Counted from the first letter of the stretch, positions 34,185-42,831 are shown. The stretch: 64,000 nucleotides of DNA from Pontibacter actiniarum (GCF_003585765.1 NZ_CP021235.1:620001-684000); one strand, 5' to 3'. Notes: generated by a model from the sequence alone, not told the origin. Translations and numbers: made by a program.

Positions 34185-35030
34185 ATGGGGGAACGAAATC
34201 TGCGTAAGGGGGCTGAAAAGCGGCTACTGCAGCGGGAGCGCTACGAACTGCTGAACACGCTGCAGGATGCCCTGGAGCTGCCGATGGTGGTGCTGGGGTT
34301 AATCTGGCTTGTGCTGCTGGTAGTAGAGCTTATCTGGTCGCTGAACCCGGTGCTGCAGCTTGTGAGCAACGTTATCTGGGGGGTGTTTATACTTGACTTC
34401 ATCATCAAGTTTATACTTGCCCCGCACAAGCTGCCATTCCTGCGCCACAACGTGCTGACGACAATTTCGCTGGCGGTGCCGGCCCTGCGCCTGTTTCGCA
34501 TCACCCGTGCCTTTCGGCTGGTAAGCTCTGTGCGGGCCGCACGGGGGCTGCGGCTGGTAAAGGTGATCGGCTCCATAAACCGCGGCATGCGCAGCCTGGG
34601 GCAGGCCATGAAGCGGCGCGCCTTCGGCTATGTGCTGGCCCTGACGCTGGTGGTGACCACAGCCGGGGCCGCCGGCATGTACGCCCTCGAGAGCGAGTAT
34701 GGCATTAAAAGCTACGGCGATGCCCTGTGGTGGACGGTGATGCTTCTCACCTCTATTGGCAGTGACTATTTTCCGGTGACGCCGGAGGGACGGATCTTGT
34801 GCCTGCTGCTGGCCATGTATGGTTTTGCCGTGTTCGGGTACTTTACGGCCACTCTTGCCACCTTCTTTATCGACCGCGATGCGGCCAGTGAAGAGGCGGA
34901 GGTGGCAGGCGCCAAGCAGGTGCGGTCGCTGGAGAAGGAAATAAAGCTGCTGCGCTCGGAGCTGCAGGCAGTGCTGCAGCAAAAGGCCTCTCCGGAAGCC
35001 CCGCCCAAAGGTAAACCCCCCGAAGTATAG
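34185..35030 (+). CDS. Voltage-gated-type ion channel with non-canonical pore motif
   Basis: The 281-residue protein has six spans: S1-S3 (about 33-80), an S4-like helix with Arg at every third position (RLFRITRAFRLVSSVR, about 102-117), S5, a pore loop and S6, then a coiled-coil tail (SLEKEIKLLRSELQAVLQQ). The general plan is a voltage-gated potassium channel. The pore loop reads TSIGSDYFPVTPEGR (filter at 189-194) instead of TVGYGD, lacking the Tyr-Gly pair that coordinates K+. Ion selectivity therefore cannot be assumed. Inner membrane, tetramer expected. Single gene. Confidence 0.85.
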   Translation: MGERNLRKGAEKRLLQRERYELLNTLQDALELPMVVLGLIWLVLLVVELIWSLNPVLQLVSNVIWGVFILDFIIKFILAPHKLPFLRHNVLTTISLAVPALRLFRITRAFRLVSSVRAARGLRLVKVIGSINRGMRSLGQAMKRRAFGYVLALTLVVTTAGAAGMYALESEYGIKSYGDALWWTVMLLTSIGSDYFPVTPEGRILCLLLAMYGFAVFGYFTATLATFFIDRDAASEEAEVAGAKQVRSLEKEIKLLRSELQAVLQQKASPEAPPKGKPPEV

Positions 35031-35033
35031 GCA

Positions 35034-35041
35034 TAACTTTG
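35034..35041 (+). promoter_or_regulatory. TAnnTTTG -7 element of the HD-domain gene
   Basis: TAACTTTG, 55 bp before the ATG at 35097 and just after the channel stop codon. No matched -33. Confidence 0.4.
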
Positions 35042-35096
35042 GCGCGTGCGGGATAATCGCTATTTTAGGTCATCTGAAAACAAATCAAACCCGGAG

Positions 35097-35660
35097 ATGA
35101 TCACATACCAAGAAGCGAAAGACCTACTGCACAGCATGACCAAGGGCGACAGTTTGCTGCGCCACGCCCGCACCGTGGAGCTTGTGATGCGCGCCTATGC
35201 CGAGAGGCTGGGGCAGAGCGGGGAGCAGTGGGGCATAACCGGCCTGCTGCACGATGCCGACTATGAAGCCTACCCGGACCAGCACCCGAACGTGATTGTG
35301 GGCCAACTGCGCGAGCGGGGGGAGGAGGAGATGGCACATGCCATTTCTGCCCATTACACCAAATGGGGCGTGCCCTACAACACCCTGCTGGACAAGGGCC
35401 TGCTGGCCTGCGATGAGCTCACCGGTTTTGTAGTGGCCTGCGCCCAGGTAAGGCCGACAAGGCTGCAGGGGCTGGAGGCAAAGTCCGTTATCAAGAAACT
35501 GGGCCAAAAGAGCTTTGCCGCTTCCGTAGACCGGGAGGAGGTAAAGCTAGGGGCCGAGCTGTTCGGCGTAGACCTGAAGGAGCACATCAGCTTTATTATA
35601 GCGGTACTGCAGCAGCACCAGCAGGAGTTGCAACTGGAGCCGCAGGAAACACAGGTGTAA
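35097..35660 (+). CDS. HD-domain hydrolase
   Basis: The 187-residue protein has the HD signature: LLRHARTVELVMRAYAERLG (first His), WGITGLLHDADYEAYP (His-Asp metal pair), MAHAISAHYTKWG and LLACDELTGFVVAC. This arrangement matches small cytosolic HD phosphohydrolases of the kind acting on nucleotides or phosphate esters. The ATG at 35097 follows GGAG directly, so spacing is tight, but the family match starts there. Single gene closed by a two-way terminator. Substrate unknown. Confidence 0.9.
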   Translation: MITYQEAKDLLHSMTKGDSLLRHARTVELVMRAYAERLGQSGEQWGITGLLHDADYEAYPDQHPNVIVGQLRERGEEEMAHAISAHYTKWGVPYNTLLDKGLLACDELTGFVVACAQVRPTRLQGLEAKSVIKKLGQKSFAASVDREEVKLGAELFGVDLKEHISFIIAVLQQHQQELQLEPQETQV

Positions 35661-35681
35661 GCTTTGATACGACTTGCCTGC

Positions 35682-35722
35682 GCAGGGGCAGCTATCGGGA
35701 AGGTAGCTGCCCCTGCTTTTTT
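35682..35722. terminator. Two-way terminator between HD gene and 35721 gene
   Basis: GCAGGGGCAGCTA and TAGCTGCCCCTGC form a perfect 13-bp stem with a 9-nt loop and a T6 run. It runs into the stop codon of the next minus-strand gene. Confidence 0.85.
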
Positions 35723-35912
35723 ACATCGAGTAGTCGCCGAGGATCTCGAAGGCTTCTTTGTCGTCGCGTGCCTCTACCACCTCGTTTATCACGTACTGGA
35801 TTTCCTGCTCCGTCCATTTTTCTTTCTCTGCGGCCTTTACAAACATATCCAGAGCGGCAAAGCGTGAGCCTTGGGCAGGCAGTTTGGCGTTAACTTTCTT
35901 TCTGATGCGCAT
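35721..35912 (-). CDS. Small basic protein, hypothetical
   Basis: Sixty-three residues: a basic start ([18 protein letters not shown]) and two helices with [29 protein letters not shown]. The sequence has the look of a small helical DNA- or ribosome-associated protein but no recognised motif. It is convergent with the HD gene, and its stop abuts their shared terminator, which supports it as a real gene. Confidence 0.6.
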   Translation of the reverse strand: MRIRKKVNAKLPAQGSRFAALDMFVKAAEKEKWTEQEIQYVINEVVEARDDKEAFEILGDYSM

Positions 35913-36099
35913 AGTGTGGCTTTTTGCCGCAATTTACGAATACTGTGGCAACTTCTTTTGCTCCCTGGCAAGCGCTGGCAGCACATCCGGCATCTGCTTA
36001 CCGGCTTTTGCCCTTGCCTGGGCTGCCGGCCGCTTAACCCTTTGGGCAAACGGACGTTGAAAGAGGCTACAGTTAGGGCGGTAAAACCATGCTGCAACT

Positions 36100-37062
36100 A
36101 TGGAAAAAGAATTATTTACGTTTGAGGACTTAGAGAAGCTGGATGACCTGACCATCATGCACTACGCCATCCCGGTGATTGTGCTTTCGGTGGTGGGGGA
36201 GTGGCTTTACGGCGTTTACAGGAAGAGAAGCTCCTATCACAGAACAGAGTTCTTCTCGGCCCTGACGATCGGGGCTGTGAACACTGTGCTGAGCGGCGTG
36301 CTGAAAGTATGGATGCTGAGCCTCGCCCTGGTTATTTACAACGCAGTGCCCTGGGCGATACCAAGAGGGTGGTGGACCTTCGTGATCTGTTTTGTGGCCA
36401 TTGACTTCTGCCGCTACTGGGCGCACCGGGTGGCGCATGAGCAGCGCTTCTGGTGGGCAACGCACGTTACGCACCACTCGTCGGAGCGCATGAACTTCTC
36501 CGTCTCCTTCCGTACCGGCTGGACGCAGCACATCAAGTTTGTGTTCTTCCTGCCCGTGCCGTTGCTTGGCATCGACCCCTTTACTTTTTTTATCTGCCAC
36601 CAGGTGGCGGTGCTGTACCAGTTCTTTGTGCATACAGAGCTGGTGCGGAAGCTGCCAAAGCCGGTGGAGTACATCTTTGTTACGCCCTCGCACCACCGCG
36701 TGCACCATGGCTCCAACCCTGGCTACATCGACAAAAACTACGGCTCCACGTTCATCATCTGGGACAGGATGTTTGGCACTTTCGAGCCGGAGCGGGAGCA
36801 GGTAAAGTATGGCCTCACCAAGCCGGTTACCTCCTTTAACCCGGTGTACCTCGTTTTCCATGAGTGGGTGGATATCTGGCAGGACATCAGGCACGCGGCG
36901 TCTTTGAAAGAGGCCTTTCTGATCCTGTTTAAGCCTCCCGGTGCCGTGGTAACGGCCCACCAGCGGCAGAAGCTGCAACAGGAGCAGCCGGCACAGGTGC
37001 AGCAGGAAAACCCCGTGCAGGAGGCGGGGCTGTACACGGCCAACACTGCCGGTGCCACCTAG
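36100..37062 (+). CDS. Sterol desaturase / fatty acid hydroxylase family membrane protein
   Basis: The 320-residue protein has four or five spans and the three histidine boxes that hold a di-iron centre: HRVAH (109-113), HVTHH (122-126) and HHRVHHG (about 203-209), with a further His near QHIKF and NPGYIDKNYG after the third box. Relatives hydroxylate or desaturate fatty acids, sphingoid bases or carotenoids using oxygen at the inner membrane. The C-terminal 40 residues are Gln-rich and probably disordered. Single gene with a hairpin after it. Exact lipid substrate not determined. Confidence 0.92.
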   Translation: MEKELFTFEDLEKLDDLTIMHYAIPVIVLSVVGEWLYGVYRKRSSYHRTEFFSALTIGAVNTVLSGVLKVWMLSLALVIYNAVPWAIPRGWWTFVICFVAIDFCRYWAHRVAHEQRFWWATHVTHHSSERMNFSVSFRTGWTQHIKFVFFLPVPLLGIDPFTFFICHQVAVLYQFFVHTELVRKLPKPVEYIFVTPSHHRVHHGSNPGYIDKNYGSTFIIWDRMFGTFEPEREQVKYGLTKPVTSFNPVYLVFHEWVDIWQDIRHAASLKEAFLILFKPPGAVVTAHQRQKLQQEQPAQVQQENPVQEAGLYTANTAGAT

Positions 37063-37102
37063 CAAAGCCGCCGGGTACTATAAAATGGGTATTCTAAAAC
37101 GA

Positions 37103-37128
37103 AAACGCATGGCCTTGGCCATGCGTTT
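37103..37128. terminator. Hairpin between convergent genes 36100 and 37134
   Basis: AAACGCATGGCC and GGCCATGCGTTT, a perfect 12-bp stem separated by TT; A-rich before, short T-run after. Confidence 0.7.
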
Positions 37129-37133
37129 GATGC

Positions 37134-37571
37134 TTAGTAGCTCTCCTGCTGCAGAATGCTCTGCTGCCGGGCGGCCGGGTTGCTCTGTGCCTCGCGGGGC
37201 ACGCCCATCTTCTCCTCGCGCCGCTGCTGGTACTGCTGAAACTGCGTTGGCGTCAGCACATCCTTTAGCTGCGAGAGGCGCGTCTGGCTGATGATTTCCA
37301 TCTGGTGGACGAGCTTCTTGGGGTTGTTTTTATACTTGGCCTTGGCGTCTTCGGCGTGCTGCAGGCTGCTGAGGTTAATGGTGTACACCTTCTGGGTTTG
37401 CTGCGCATTCAGGCGCAGGTTCTTTGCAAACGAGGCAGTAATGGCCTCGGCGCGCTGCTCCAGCGAAGGTTCGGCCTTGGCTGCCTGTGTCTGCTGCCTG
37501 TCGGCGGGCCCCTGGGCAAAAGTAGCCGTGGTGGCAGCTGCTAAAAGTATGGCGAAGGCTAATCTTTTCAT
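37134..37571 (-). CDS. Periplasmic Spy/CpxP-like helical protein
   Basis: The 145-residue protein has a signal peptide (ends ATFAQ) and a helical Gln/Lys/Arg-rich body: AEAITASFAKNLRLNAQQTQKVYTIN, DVLTPTQFQQYQQRREEK. The LxLNxxQ...LTPxQ spacing is that of the Spy/LTXXQ group of small periplasmic chaperone-like proteins. It resembles the gene at 43439 in order and motif positions, so the two look like paralogues. Single gene. The chaperone role is by analogy. Confidence 0.75.
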   Translation of the reverse strand: MKRLAFAILLAAATTATFAQGPADRQQTQAAKAEPSLEQRAEAITASFAKNLRLNAQQTQKVYTINLSSLQHAEDAKAKYKNNPKKLVHQMEIISQTRLSQLKDVLTPTQFQQYQQRREEKMGVPREAQSNPAARQQSILQQESY

Positions 37572-37662
37572 GTCTCTTGGTTTTATTTCCTGAGGTATCA
37601 GGCAATTATTGTTCCTGTTTTGAACCGGCTCCTAAAACAAAGCCCGGCGGGCTATAGTTCGG

Positions 37663-38712
37663 CTAGCTCTCGTTGTAGAAGTAAACTTTGTAGAAGTGCA
37701 TGTTGCGCTCCTTGTCGAAGCCCCGCTCCACGTACTGCTCGCTTTGCTCCGGGTTGTAGCCGCTGAACTTGATTTCAATCTGGGTGTCCAGCTTAATGAA
37801 ATTGCGGAACTTGCGCTTCATGTTGCGCACCGTGTTCTTGTTGATGGCAAAATCCGTGAAGCCCTCAATGTCGCGCTCTTCGGCAAAGGCCTGGCTGTAG
37901 TTCATAAAGCGCTCCTTCGTTTCCGGCTCGTCGATCACGCTGCTGGTAAACTCCTCCAGGTCAAAGGTCTCGCTCTTCGAGAAGTAGTCTACGGAGCGGC
38001 TGATAAAATCGACCTGCGCCTTTTTGCTATCGGTGCGGGCGTATACTTCCTCCGAAAAATCCTTGCACAGGTTCAGAACGGTTTTGGTGCTGTAGTTAGT
38101 GTCCTGCAGCTCGGTAACGTTCAGGAAGTGCTCCTTCCAGAAAACAGCGTCCTGGCTGTTGGCGTCCACCAGCTTTACCCTGAACCCGTCCTCGGCCTCG
38201 GTGTTGAAGATCATGCAGCCTTTGTCCACGCTCTTCAGGTTCACCCCAAAGTGGTAGTTCACGTTCAGGTCCTCGGCCTCATCCTGGAAGGTCAGAAAGG
38301 TATCCTTGTTCTCTGATTTAAAGATGCCGATCGCCTCCACGAACTCCTCCTCCATCAGGCAACCCTCAAAATGCACCACATACAGCTCCCCGCTCTTTAC
38401 CTTCGGGTGGTCTGACTGTTCATAGAGGTGGTTGAGGATGTGCACGGAGTACTCGTGGAAGTTATGGGGCTCCTTAAAGATAAGGGCCGAATAGGCGAAC
38501 ATCTCGTTCAGGGCGATGTCAGAGGTGTGGGTGAAGCGGAAAAACTCCTCCTGCTTAAACGGCGACAGGAAGTAGTTTACCAACAGGTCATACAGCTGCT
38601 CATCGCGCAGGTCCACCAGCTCCTGTGAGGCCACTACGCCCTCCTCCTTCGATTTATTTCCGACCCGGTGCACGGCCAGCCTCTTCAGGCGCACCTGTGT
38701 TCTATCCTTCAT
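37663..38712 (-). CDS. Nucleoid-associated protein (NdpA family)
   Basis: The 349-residue cytosolic protein matches the NdpA/YejK nucleoid-associated family: LAVHRVGNKSKEEGV near the start, ELVDLRDEQLYDLLVNYFLSPFK, then SGELYVVHFEGCLMEEE, and a C-terminal KLDTQIEIKFSG block. It should bind DNA and have a structural role. A TAGCTTTG -7 element lies 26 bp upstream. Single gene, divergent from the barrel gene at 38985. Confidence 0.9.
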   Translation of the reverse strand: MKDRTQVRLKRLAVHRVGNKSKEEGVVASQELVDLRDEQLYDLLVNYFLSPFKQEEFFRFTHTSDIALNEMFAYSALIFKEPHNFHEYSVHILNHLYEQSDHPKVKSGELYVVHFEGCLMEEEFVEAIGIFKSENKDTFLTFQDEAEDLNVNYHFGVNLKSVDKGCMIFNTEAEDGFRVKLVDANSQDAVFWKEHFLNVTELQDTNYSTKTVLNLCKDFSEEVYARTDSKKAQVDFISRSVDYFSKSETFDLEEFTSSVIDEPETKERFMNYSQAFAEERDIEGFTDFAINKNTVRNMKRKFRNFIKLDTQIEIKFSGYNPEQSEQYVERGFDKERNMHFYKVYFYNES

Positions 38713-38737
38713 CTGTGTATTGGCTTCGGTTGAGGGG

Positions 38738-38745
38738 CAAAGCTA
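38738..38745 (-). promoter_or_regulatory. TAnnTTTG -7 element of the nucleoid-associated gene
   Basis: TAGCTTTG on the minus strand, 25 bp before the ATG at 38712; -33 not evident. Confidence 0.45.
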
Positions 38746-38984
38746 CTAATTTACCCGCTCATTGCCGCTGCCCTTTGCCTGCCTACTTGCTGTAAAGGTT
38801 GCTTCAGAAATGTTTTGCAGCCTGTGGTTAAATTTTATACTGCTGATTTTTAATATGTTGTAAAATAGTTTGCTCGCTAAGTCAGAAAAAAGTTCCACTT
38901 CTGGCACGGTTTTTCCATTCAGCCATTGCAAGCAGCGCAGCTTACACAAAAGGAGACGAACATTACTCAAAATTTACTACTACC

Positions 38985-39710
38985 ATGCAAAAGATATTCA
39001 TACTTATAGCTGCGGCCATCGGTTTGGCAACAGCCTCTGTAAATGCCCAGCAGCGCCCTGTGCGCTCCGGAAACCAAACCAGCTACAGCAGCAGCACACC
39101 CGGCCAGGTGCGGTTTGGCATCAAGGCCGGTGTAAACCTGGCTGACTGGGACGGCGAAACCATGAAAAGCGTACAGGACCTGGTCGATATGACAAACGGC
39201 TCGGTGAGCCAGGAGATGCGCACCGGCTTCCATGTGGGCGGGTATGTAAACATCCCCGTGGCGCCGGGCTTTGAGATCGAGCCAGGGCTGCTCTACTCCC
39301 AGAAAGGCACCGTGCTGAAGGGAAAAGTGCCGATTGAGGCGGTGGACTTTCTGAACACCAACGTAACCATCACAAACAAGGCAGAATACATAGACCTGCC
39401 CGTGCTGGCTAAAGTATACGTAGGCGAGGGCTTCCATATTTTTGCAGGTCCGCAGGTGTCGTACCTGGTGTCTAACAAGGTGTCGGCTGAGGCGGGGGCC
39501 CTGGGCTTTAAAGCCCTGAACCAGGAGTGGGACATGAAAAACGGCTTCCGCGATATTGATTTCGCCGTGACAGGCGGCCTGGGGTACAAGTTTGCCAACG
39601 GCTTTAACGTCAGCGCCGGCTACGACTACGGCGTTAGCCCTATAGACGATAACGGCAGCTTCGATACTTACAACAGGGTTGTGAAAGCCTCTGTAGGCTT
39701 CACGTTCTAA
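38985..39710 (+). CDS. Outer-membrane beta-barrel (PorT/OMP_b-brl_2 family)
   Basis: The 241-residue protein has a signal peptide (ends VNAQ), a Ser/Gln-rich linker, then VRFGIKAGVNLADWDG, GFHVGGYVNIPVAPGFEIEPGLLYSQKG, IDLPVLAKVYVGEGFHIFAGPQVSYLVSNK and the closing strand VVKASVGFTF. These are the standard strands of the OMP_b-brl_2 barrel. The terminal Phe fits recognition by the barrel assembly machine. A close relative in layout is the barrel at 17407. Role unknown. Confidence 0.9.
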   Translation: MQKIFILIAAAIGLATASVNAQQRPVRSGNQTSYSSSTPGQVRFGIKAGVNLADWDGETMKSVQDLVDMTNGSVSQEMRTGFHVGGYVNIPVAPGFEIEPGLLYSQKGTVLKGKVPIEAVDFLNTNVTITNKAEYIDLPVLAKVYVGEGFHIFAGPQVSYLVSNKVSAEAGALGFKALNQEWDMKNGFRDIDFAVTGGLGYKFANGFNVSAGYDYGVSPIDDNGSFDTYNRVVKASVGFTF

Positions 39711-39742
39711 TAGTGTAGAGTTTAGTGATTTGGTGATTTACA

Positions 39743-39777
39743 AGGCCCGCTGCATTGGCAACGGGCCTCTTTGTTTT
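39743..39777 (+). terminator. Terminator of the 38985 barrel gene
   Basis: AGGCCCGCTGC pairs with GCAACGGGCCT (10 of 11), 4-nt loop, then TTTGTTTT. Confidence 0.75.
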
Positions 39778-39788
39778 AGAGAGGCCGC

Positions 39789-39832
39789 AAAAACAAAACC
39801 CCGCGCAGGTGAAGCAGCGGGGTTTTGTTTTT
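39789..39832. terminator. Second hairpin, two-way terminator for the 39849 gene
   Basis: AAAAACAAAACCCCGC and its exact complement, a 16-bp perfect stem with a 12-nt loop. Confidence 0.85.
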
Positions 39833-39848
39833 TGGCTAACGTAGCTAA

Positions 39849-40490
39849 CTATGACTTCTTGTAAGGGAATTTTTTGGAAGAGTTCTTCATCAGGGCGTTA
39901 GACAGCGACTGGCGGCTGCTGAACACGCTGCCGGAAGCCTCGTAGTCATACTTCCACATCAGATCGCCAGCTTGGGCCTCGTGAATGGTGATGGAGGTGT
40001 TAACGGAGTTGGTAGGGCCCCAGGCACCAACCAGCAGGCCAACGGCCACAGCCGCACCGTCGGACATCGGCTTGGACATCACTGCGTTACCGGAAACCAC
40101 GGCATCCACGCCAAGTATTTGGCAGATCTTCTCTTTAGAGGCCAACTTCAGGTCATCGTACGTAATGCCTGCTTCGCTCAGGAGCGCGTTTGTCTTGGCC
40201 ACGTCCTGGAAAGAAACGCTGTAGCGGTTTTTGCTCATCTCACGCAGGAAATAGCCGTACACATCGTTCTGCATGCCATACCCGTAGTCGCGCTGCTGGT
40301 CCTGCATCATCTCGGCAGTTACGCCCTTCGGCAGCTTTCTCGACTCAATGGTTACGTCGAAAGGCATGATGGCAAGCACCTTGTGGTTTTGCTTTACCTG
40401 GCTGAAAGAGGCTGCCTGGTAGATCTGCGGTCCGCAGCTGTTGAGCGAAAGGCAAAGCACAAGGGCAGCAGAAAAGTAGAATTTCTTCAT
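39849..40490 (-). CDS. Hypothetical lipoprotein (DUF799/CsgG-like pattern)
   Basis: The 213-residue protein has a lipobox (LSLNSC, Cys19), then VKQNHKVLAIMPFDVTIESRKLP, a helix with YGYFLREMSKNRYSVSFQDVAKTNALL, SKEKICQILGVDAVVSGNAV, and ITIHEAQAGDLMWKYDYEASGS. The order (a strand with LAIMPF, a helix, a strand with D.VVSG and a late W-K-Y strand) recalls outer-membrane lipoproteins of the CsgG/DUF799 kind, which form secretion pores or peptidoglycan-linked assemblies. The likeness is weak and only positional. Single gene. Confidence 0.7.
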   Translation of the reverse strand: MKKFYFSAALVLCLSLNSCGPQIYQAASFSQVKQNHKVLAIMPFDVTIESRKLPKGVTAEMMQDQQRDYGYGMQNDVYGYFLREMSKNRYSVSFQDVAKTNALLSEAGITYDDLKLASKEKICQILGVDAVVSGNAVMSKPMSDGAAVAVGLLVGAWGPTNSVNTSITIHEAQAGDLMWKYDYEASGSVFSSRQSLSNALMKNSSKKFPYKKS

Positions 40491-40678
40491 GGCTAAAAGT
40501 TTGTTTTATTTTTATGATTAAAAGGCTTTAAATATAGCAGAACAGGAATGTGAAATTCTAATGTTGTTGTAACAGCGAGGTAAATATTTTTGATTTTTCT
40601 TATAGGCTATTGGCCGGTAGGGGCATGAAAACAAATCCCTCTAAAAGCTGTATGCATACTTGTACAAACAACTAAAAC

Positions 40679-41674
40679 ATGAAAAAGAACCTTTTACTGC
40701 TGTTGTGCCTCCTGCTGCTAGTCTGCAAGGCGCAGGCGCAGCAGGTACCGGAGAAGCTGAACGCCACGCTGGAGGGCTACAATTACCCTTACGAAGTGAA
40801 GTACTTTGATGCGGAGGTGGAGGGGCAAACCTACAAAATGGCCTACATGGATGTGGCGCCAGCCGGCAAAGTGCAGAACCCACAGGCGGTCATGCTCCTG
40901 CACGGCAAGAACTTCCTGGGGGCTTACTGGCAGCAAACCATCAGGTTTCTGTCCGAAAACGGCTTTCGGGTAATTGTGCCGGACCAGGTAGGCTTTGGCA
41001 AGTCGGCGAAGCCGGAGGTATACTACAGCTTTCACCAGCTGGCGCAGAACACGCGGGAGCTGCTGCAGCAGTTGGGCGTGCAGCAGGTAGCGGTGGTGGG
41101 CCACTCAATGGGCGGTATGCTGGCTACGCGCTTCGCGCTGCTCTACCCGGAGATGACTACAAAACTGGTGCTGGAAAACCCTATCGGGCTGGAGGACTAC
41201 CGCCTTTTTGTACCTTACAAAACGCTGGATGCGCTGTACCAGTCAGAGCTGAAGCGCACGCCGCAGTCTATCCGCGATTATCACCAGACCTACTACACCT
41301 CCTGGAAGCCTGCCTATGATGAATGGGTGCAGGTGCCGGCGGCGCAGATCAGCCACCCGGACTACCCGAAAGTGGCCAAAGCATCTGCCCTGACCTACGC
41401 CATGATCTATCAGCAGCCGGTGGTGTACGAGTTTGACCAGCTACAGGTGCCCACGCTGCTGGTGATAGGGCAGGAGGACAGGACCATCGTCGGGAAAGGC
41501 TATATAAAGGACAAGCAGAAGCTGCAGGAGCACGGGCAGTACCCGCAACTAGGAAAGCGTACAGCCGAGGCCATACCAAACGCCAGGCTTGTTGAGCTGG
41601 AGGGTGTGGGGCATATACCGCACCTGACGGCTACTGAAAAGTTTCACAAGGCCCTGCTGCAGTTCCTGAAGTAG
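40679..41674 (+). CDS. Secreted alpha/beta hydrolase
   Basis: The 331-residue protein has a signal peptide (MKKNLLLLLCLLLLVCKAQAQ) and a clear alpha/beta hydrolase fold: VMLLHGKNFLG oxyanion loop, VPDQVGFGKS, nucleophile Ser143 in VGHSMGGML, acid in VIGQEDRT and catalytic His in LEGVGHIPH. The domain is similar to epoxide hydrolase/lactonase type enzymes. Predicted periplasmic. Single gene; substrate not known. Confidence 0.9.
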   Translation: MKKNLLLLLCLLLLVCKAQAQQVPEKLNATLEGYNYPYEVKYFDAEVEGQTYKMAYMDVAPAGKVQNPQAVMLLHGKNFLGAYWQQTIRFLSENGFRVIVPDQVGFGKSAKPEVYYSFHQLAQNTRELLQQLGVQQVAVVGHSMGGMLATRFALLYPEMTTKLVLENPIGLEDYRLFVPYKTLDALYQSELKRTPQSIRDYHQTYYTSWKPAYDEWVQVPAAQISHPDYPKVAKASALTYAMIYQQPVVYEFDQLQVPTLLVIGQEDRTIVGKGYIKDKQKLQEHGQYPQLGKRTAEAIPNARLVELEGVGHIPHLTATEKFHKALLQFLK

Positions 41675-41706
41675 CCGCAGCGACAAGGGCAAAGGCTGTT
41701 ACGGGC

Positions 41707-41934
41707 CTAGTGATGGTGGTGGTGATCGTGGTCGCTTGGTTTGCTGTTAAAGTTGGCTACGGTGCCGAGCGTAAAGAAAACAGCCCAGCACAGGTACAGG
41801 GCATTGTAGTTGTCCACTGCTTTGCCCAGGAAGAGCATGATCAGGTTGGCCACAATGGTCATGACCAAGCCTGTAGCAGCCACAAACTGGTAGGAGTTCA
41901 TCTCCCTGGGGTCGTATATTTTAGATAGTTTCAT
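41707..41934 (-). CDS. Small membrane protein with His-rich tail, hypothetical
   Basis: Seventy-five residues: a polar start (MKLSKIYDPREMNSYQF), two hydrophobic helices (about 18-37 and 44-60) and a C-terminal DHDHHHHH tail. The tail could bind metal ions or simply be a disordered end. No known family that I recognise, though the compact layout looks conserved. A TATCTTTG -7 element lies 78 bp upstream. Divergent from the DUF547 gene. Confidence 0.65.
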   Translation of the reverse strand: MKLSKIYDPREMNSYQFVAATGLVMTIVANLIMLFLGKAVDNYNALYLCWAVFFTLGTVANFNSKPSDHDHHHHH

Positions 41935-41999
41935 GTGCGGTTATATGCATTTCGTTCTCCACGCTGAACACTGCTAAAGCAAGAGAGGTGCCATTGTGG

Positions 42000-42019
42000 T
42001 ATACTTTGTGGCAAAGATA
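42000..42019. promoter_or_regulatory. Facing -7-like elements between two divergent genes
   Basis: On plus, TATACTTTG; on minus, TATCTTTG at 42012-42019. The two face each other as an imperfect inverted repeat with a 3-bp centre. The minus-strand box matches TAnnTTTG exactly; the plus one has one extra base. Confidence 0.4.
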
Positions 42020-42093
42020 ACAGAATGGTGCGGTTGTTGGTTCTCTGTACCCGCAGTTGCCTGGTGGTAGGCCTGCCTATACTTTATACTTCT

Positions 42094-42831
42094 ATGAAAC
42101 ACACGATGCTGTACCTGCTCGCTTTGGTTGCGGGCCTTGCTGTTTTACTTTCGGGCCCGGAGGCGACCGCCGCACAGGCCGATTTCTATACTTCTTACAC
42201 CGATCTGCTGCAGCGCCACGTGCGGCAGGGGCAGGTAAACTACAAGAGCCTGAGCCAAGACAGGGCAGCGCTGCAGCGGCTGGTTGCGCAGGTAAAGAGC
42301 TACGGGCTAAAGGGGGCATCGGCCTCCGAAAAGAAAGCCTTTTACCTGAACGCCTATAACCTGCTGGTGTTGCAGCAGGTGCTGGAGCAGTACCCGCTCA
42401 AGTCGGTGATGGACGTCAAGGGCTTTTTTGACCAGAAGAAGCATACGGTTGCAGGCCAGCCCATGACGCTGAACGAGTTGGAGAAGCAGAAGCTGCTACA
42501 GCCTTACCAGGACGCCCGCATTCACTTTGCCCTCGTGTGCGCCGCCAAATCCTGTCCGCCGCTGCGCAACGAGGCGTTTACCCCGCAGCAGGTGGAGCAG
42601 CAGCTGCAGGAGCAGGCCGAGCAGGCCCTGCGGAGCAACAGCTTCATTAAGGTGCAGCCCTCGAAAAAGCAGGTGCTGGTGTCGGAGATCTTTAACTGGT
42701 ACAAAAGCGATTTCCTGCGGGAGGCGCCAAGTATAGCTGCCTACATCAACCGCTTTCGCGCAAAGCCGCTGCCGGCAGGCTACAGCCTCGGTTACTACAC
42801 CTATGACTGGCAACTGAACGATACGCCGTAG
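42094..42831 (+). CDS. DUF547 family secreted protein
   Basis: The 245-residue protein from ATG 42094 has a signal peptide (MKHTMLYLLALVAGLAVLLSG) and the DUF547 core: YTDLLQRHVRQGQVNYKSL, FYLNAYNLLVLQQVL, HFALVCAAKSCPPLRNEAF (conserved Cys and Pro-Pro) and LVSEIFNWYKSDFL. The family is exported and widespread, of unknown activity, with a predicted papain-like or transglutaminase-like Cys. The frame extends to 42025 but would give a poorer signal peptide. Single gene. Confidence 0.9.
   Translation: MKHTMLYLLALVAGLAVLLSGPEATAAQADFYTSYTDLLQRHVRQGQVNYKSLSQDRAALQRLVAQVKSYGLKGASASEKKAFYLNAYNLLVLQQVLEQYPLKSVMDVKGFFDQKKHTVAGQPMTLNELEKQKLLQPYQDARIHFALVCAAKSCPPLRNEAFTPQQVEQQLQEQAEQALRSNSFIKVQPSKKQVLVSEIFNWYKSDFLREAPSIAAYINRFRAKPLPAGYSLGYYTYDWQLNDTP

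Noticed and set aside
36130..37065. 311-codon open frame on the minus strand
   Set aside because: Antisense to the sterol desaturase gene with its three histidine boxes; the opposite translation is low-complexity.
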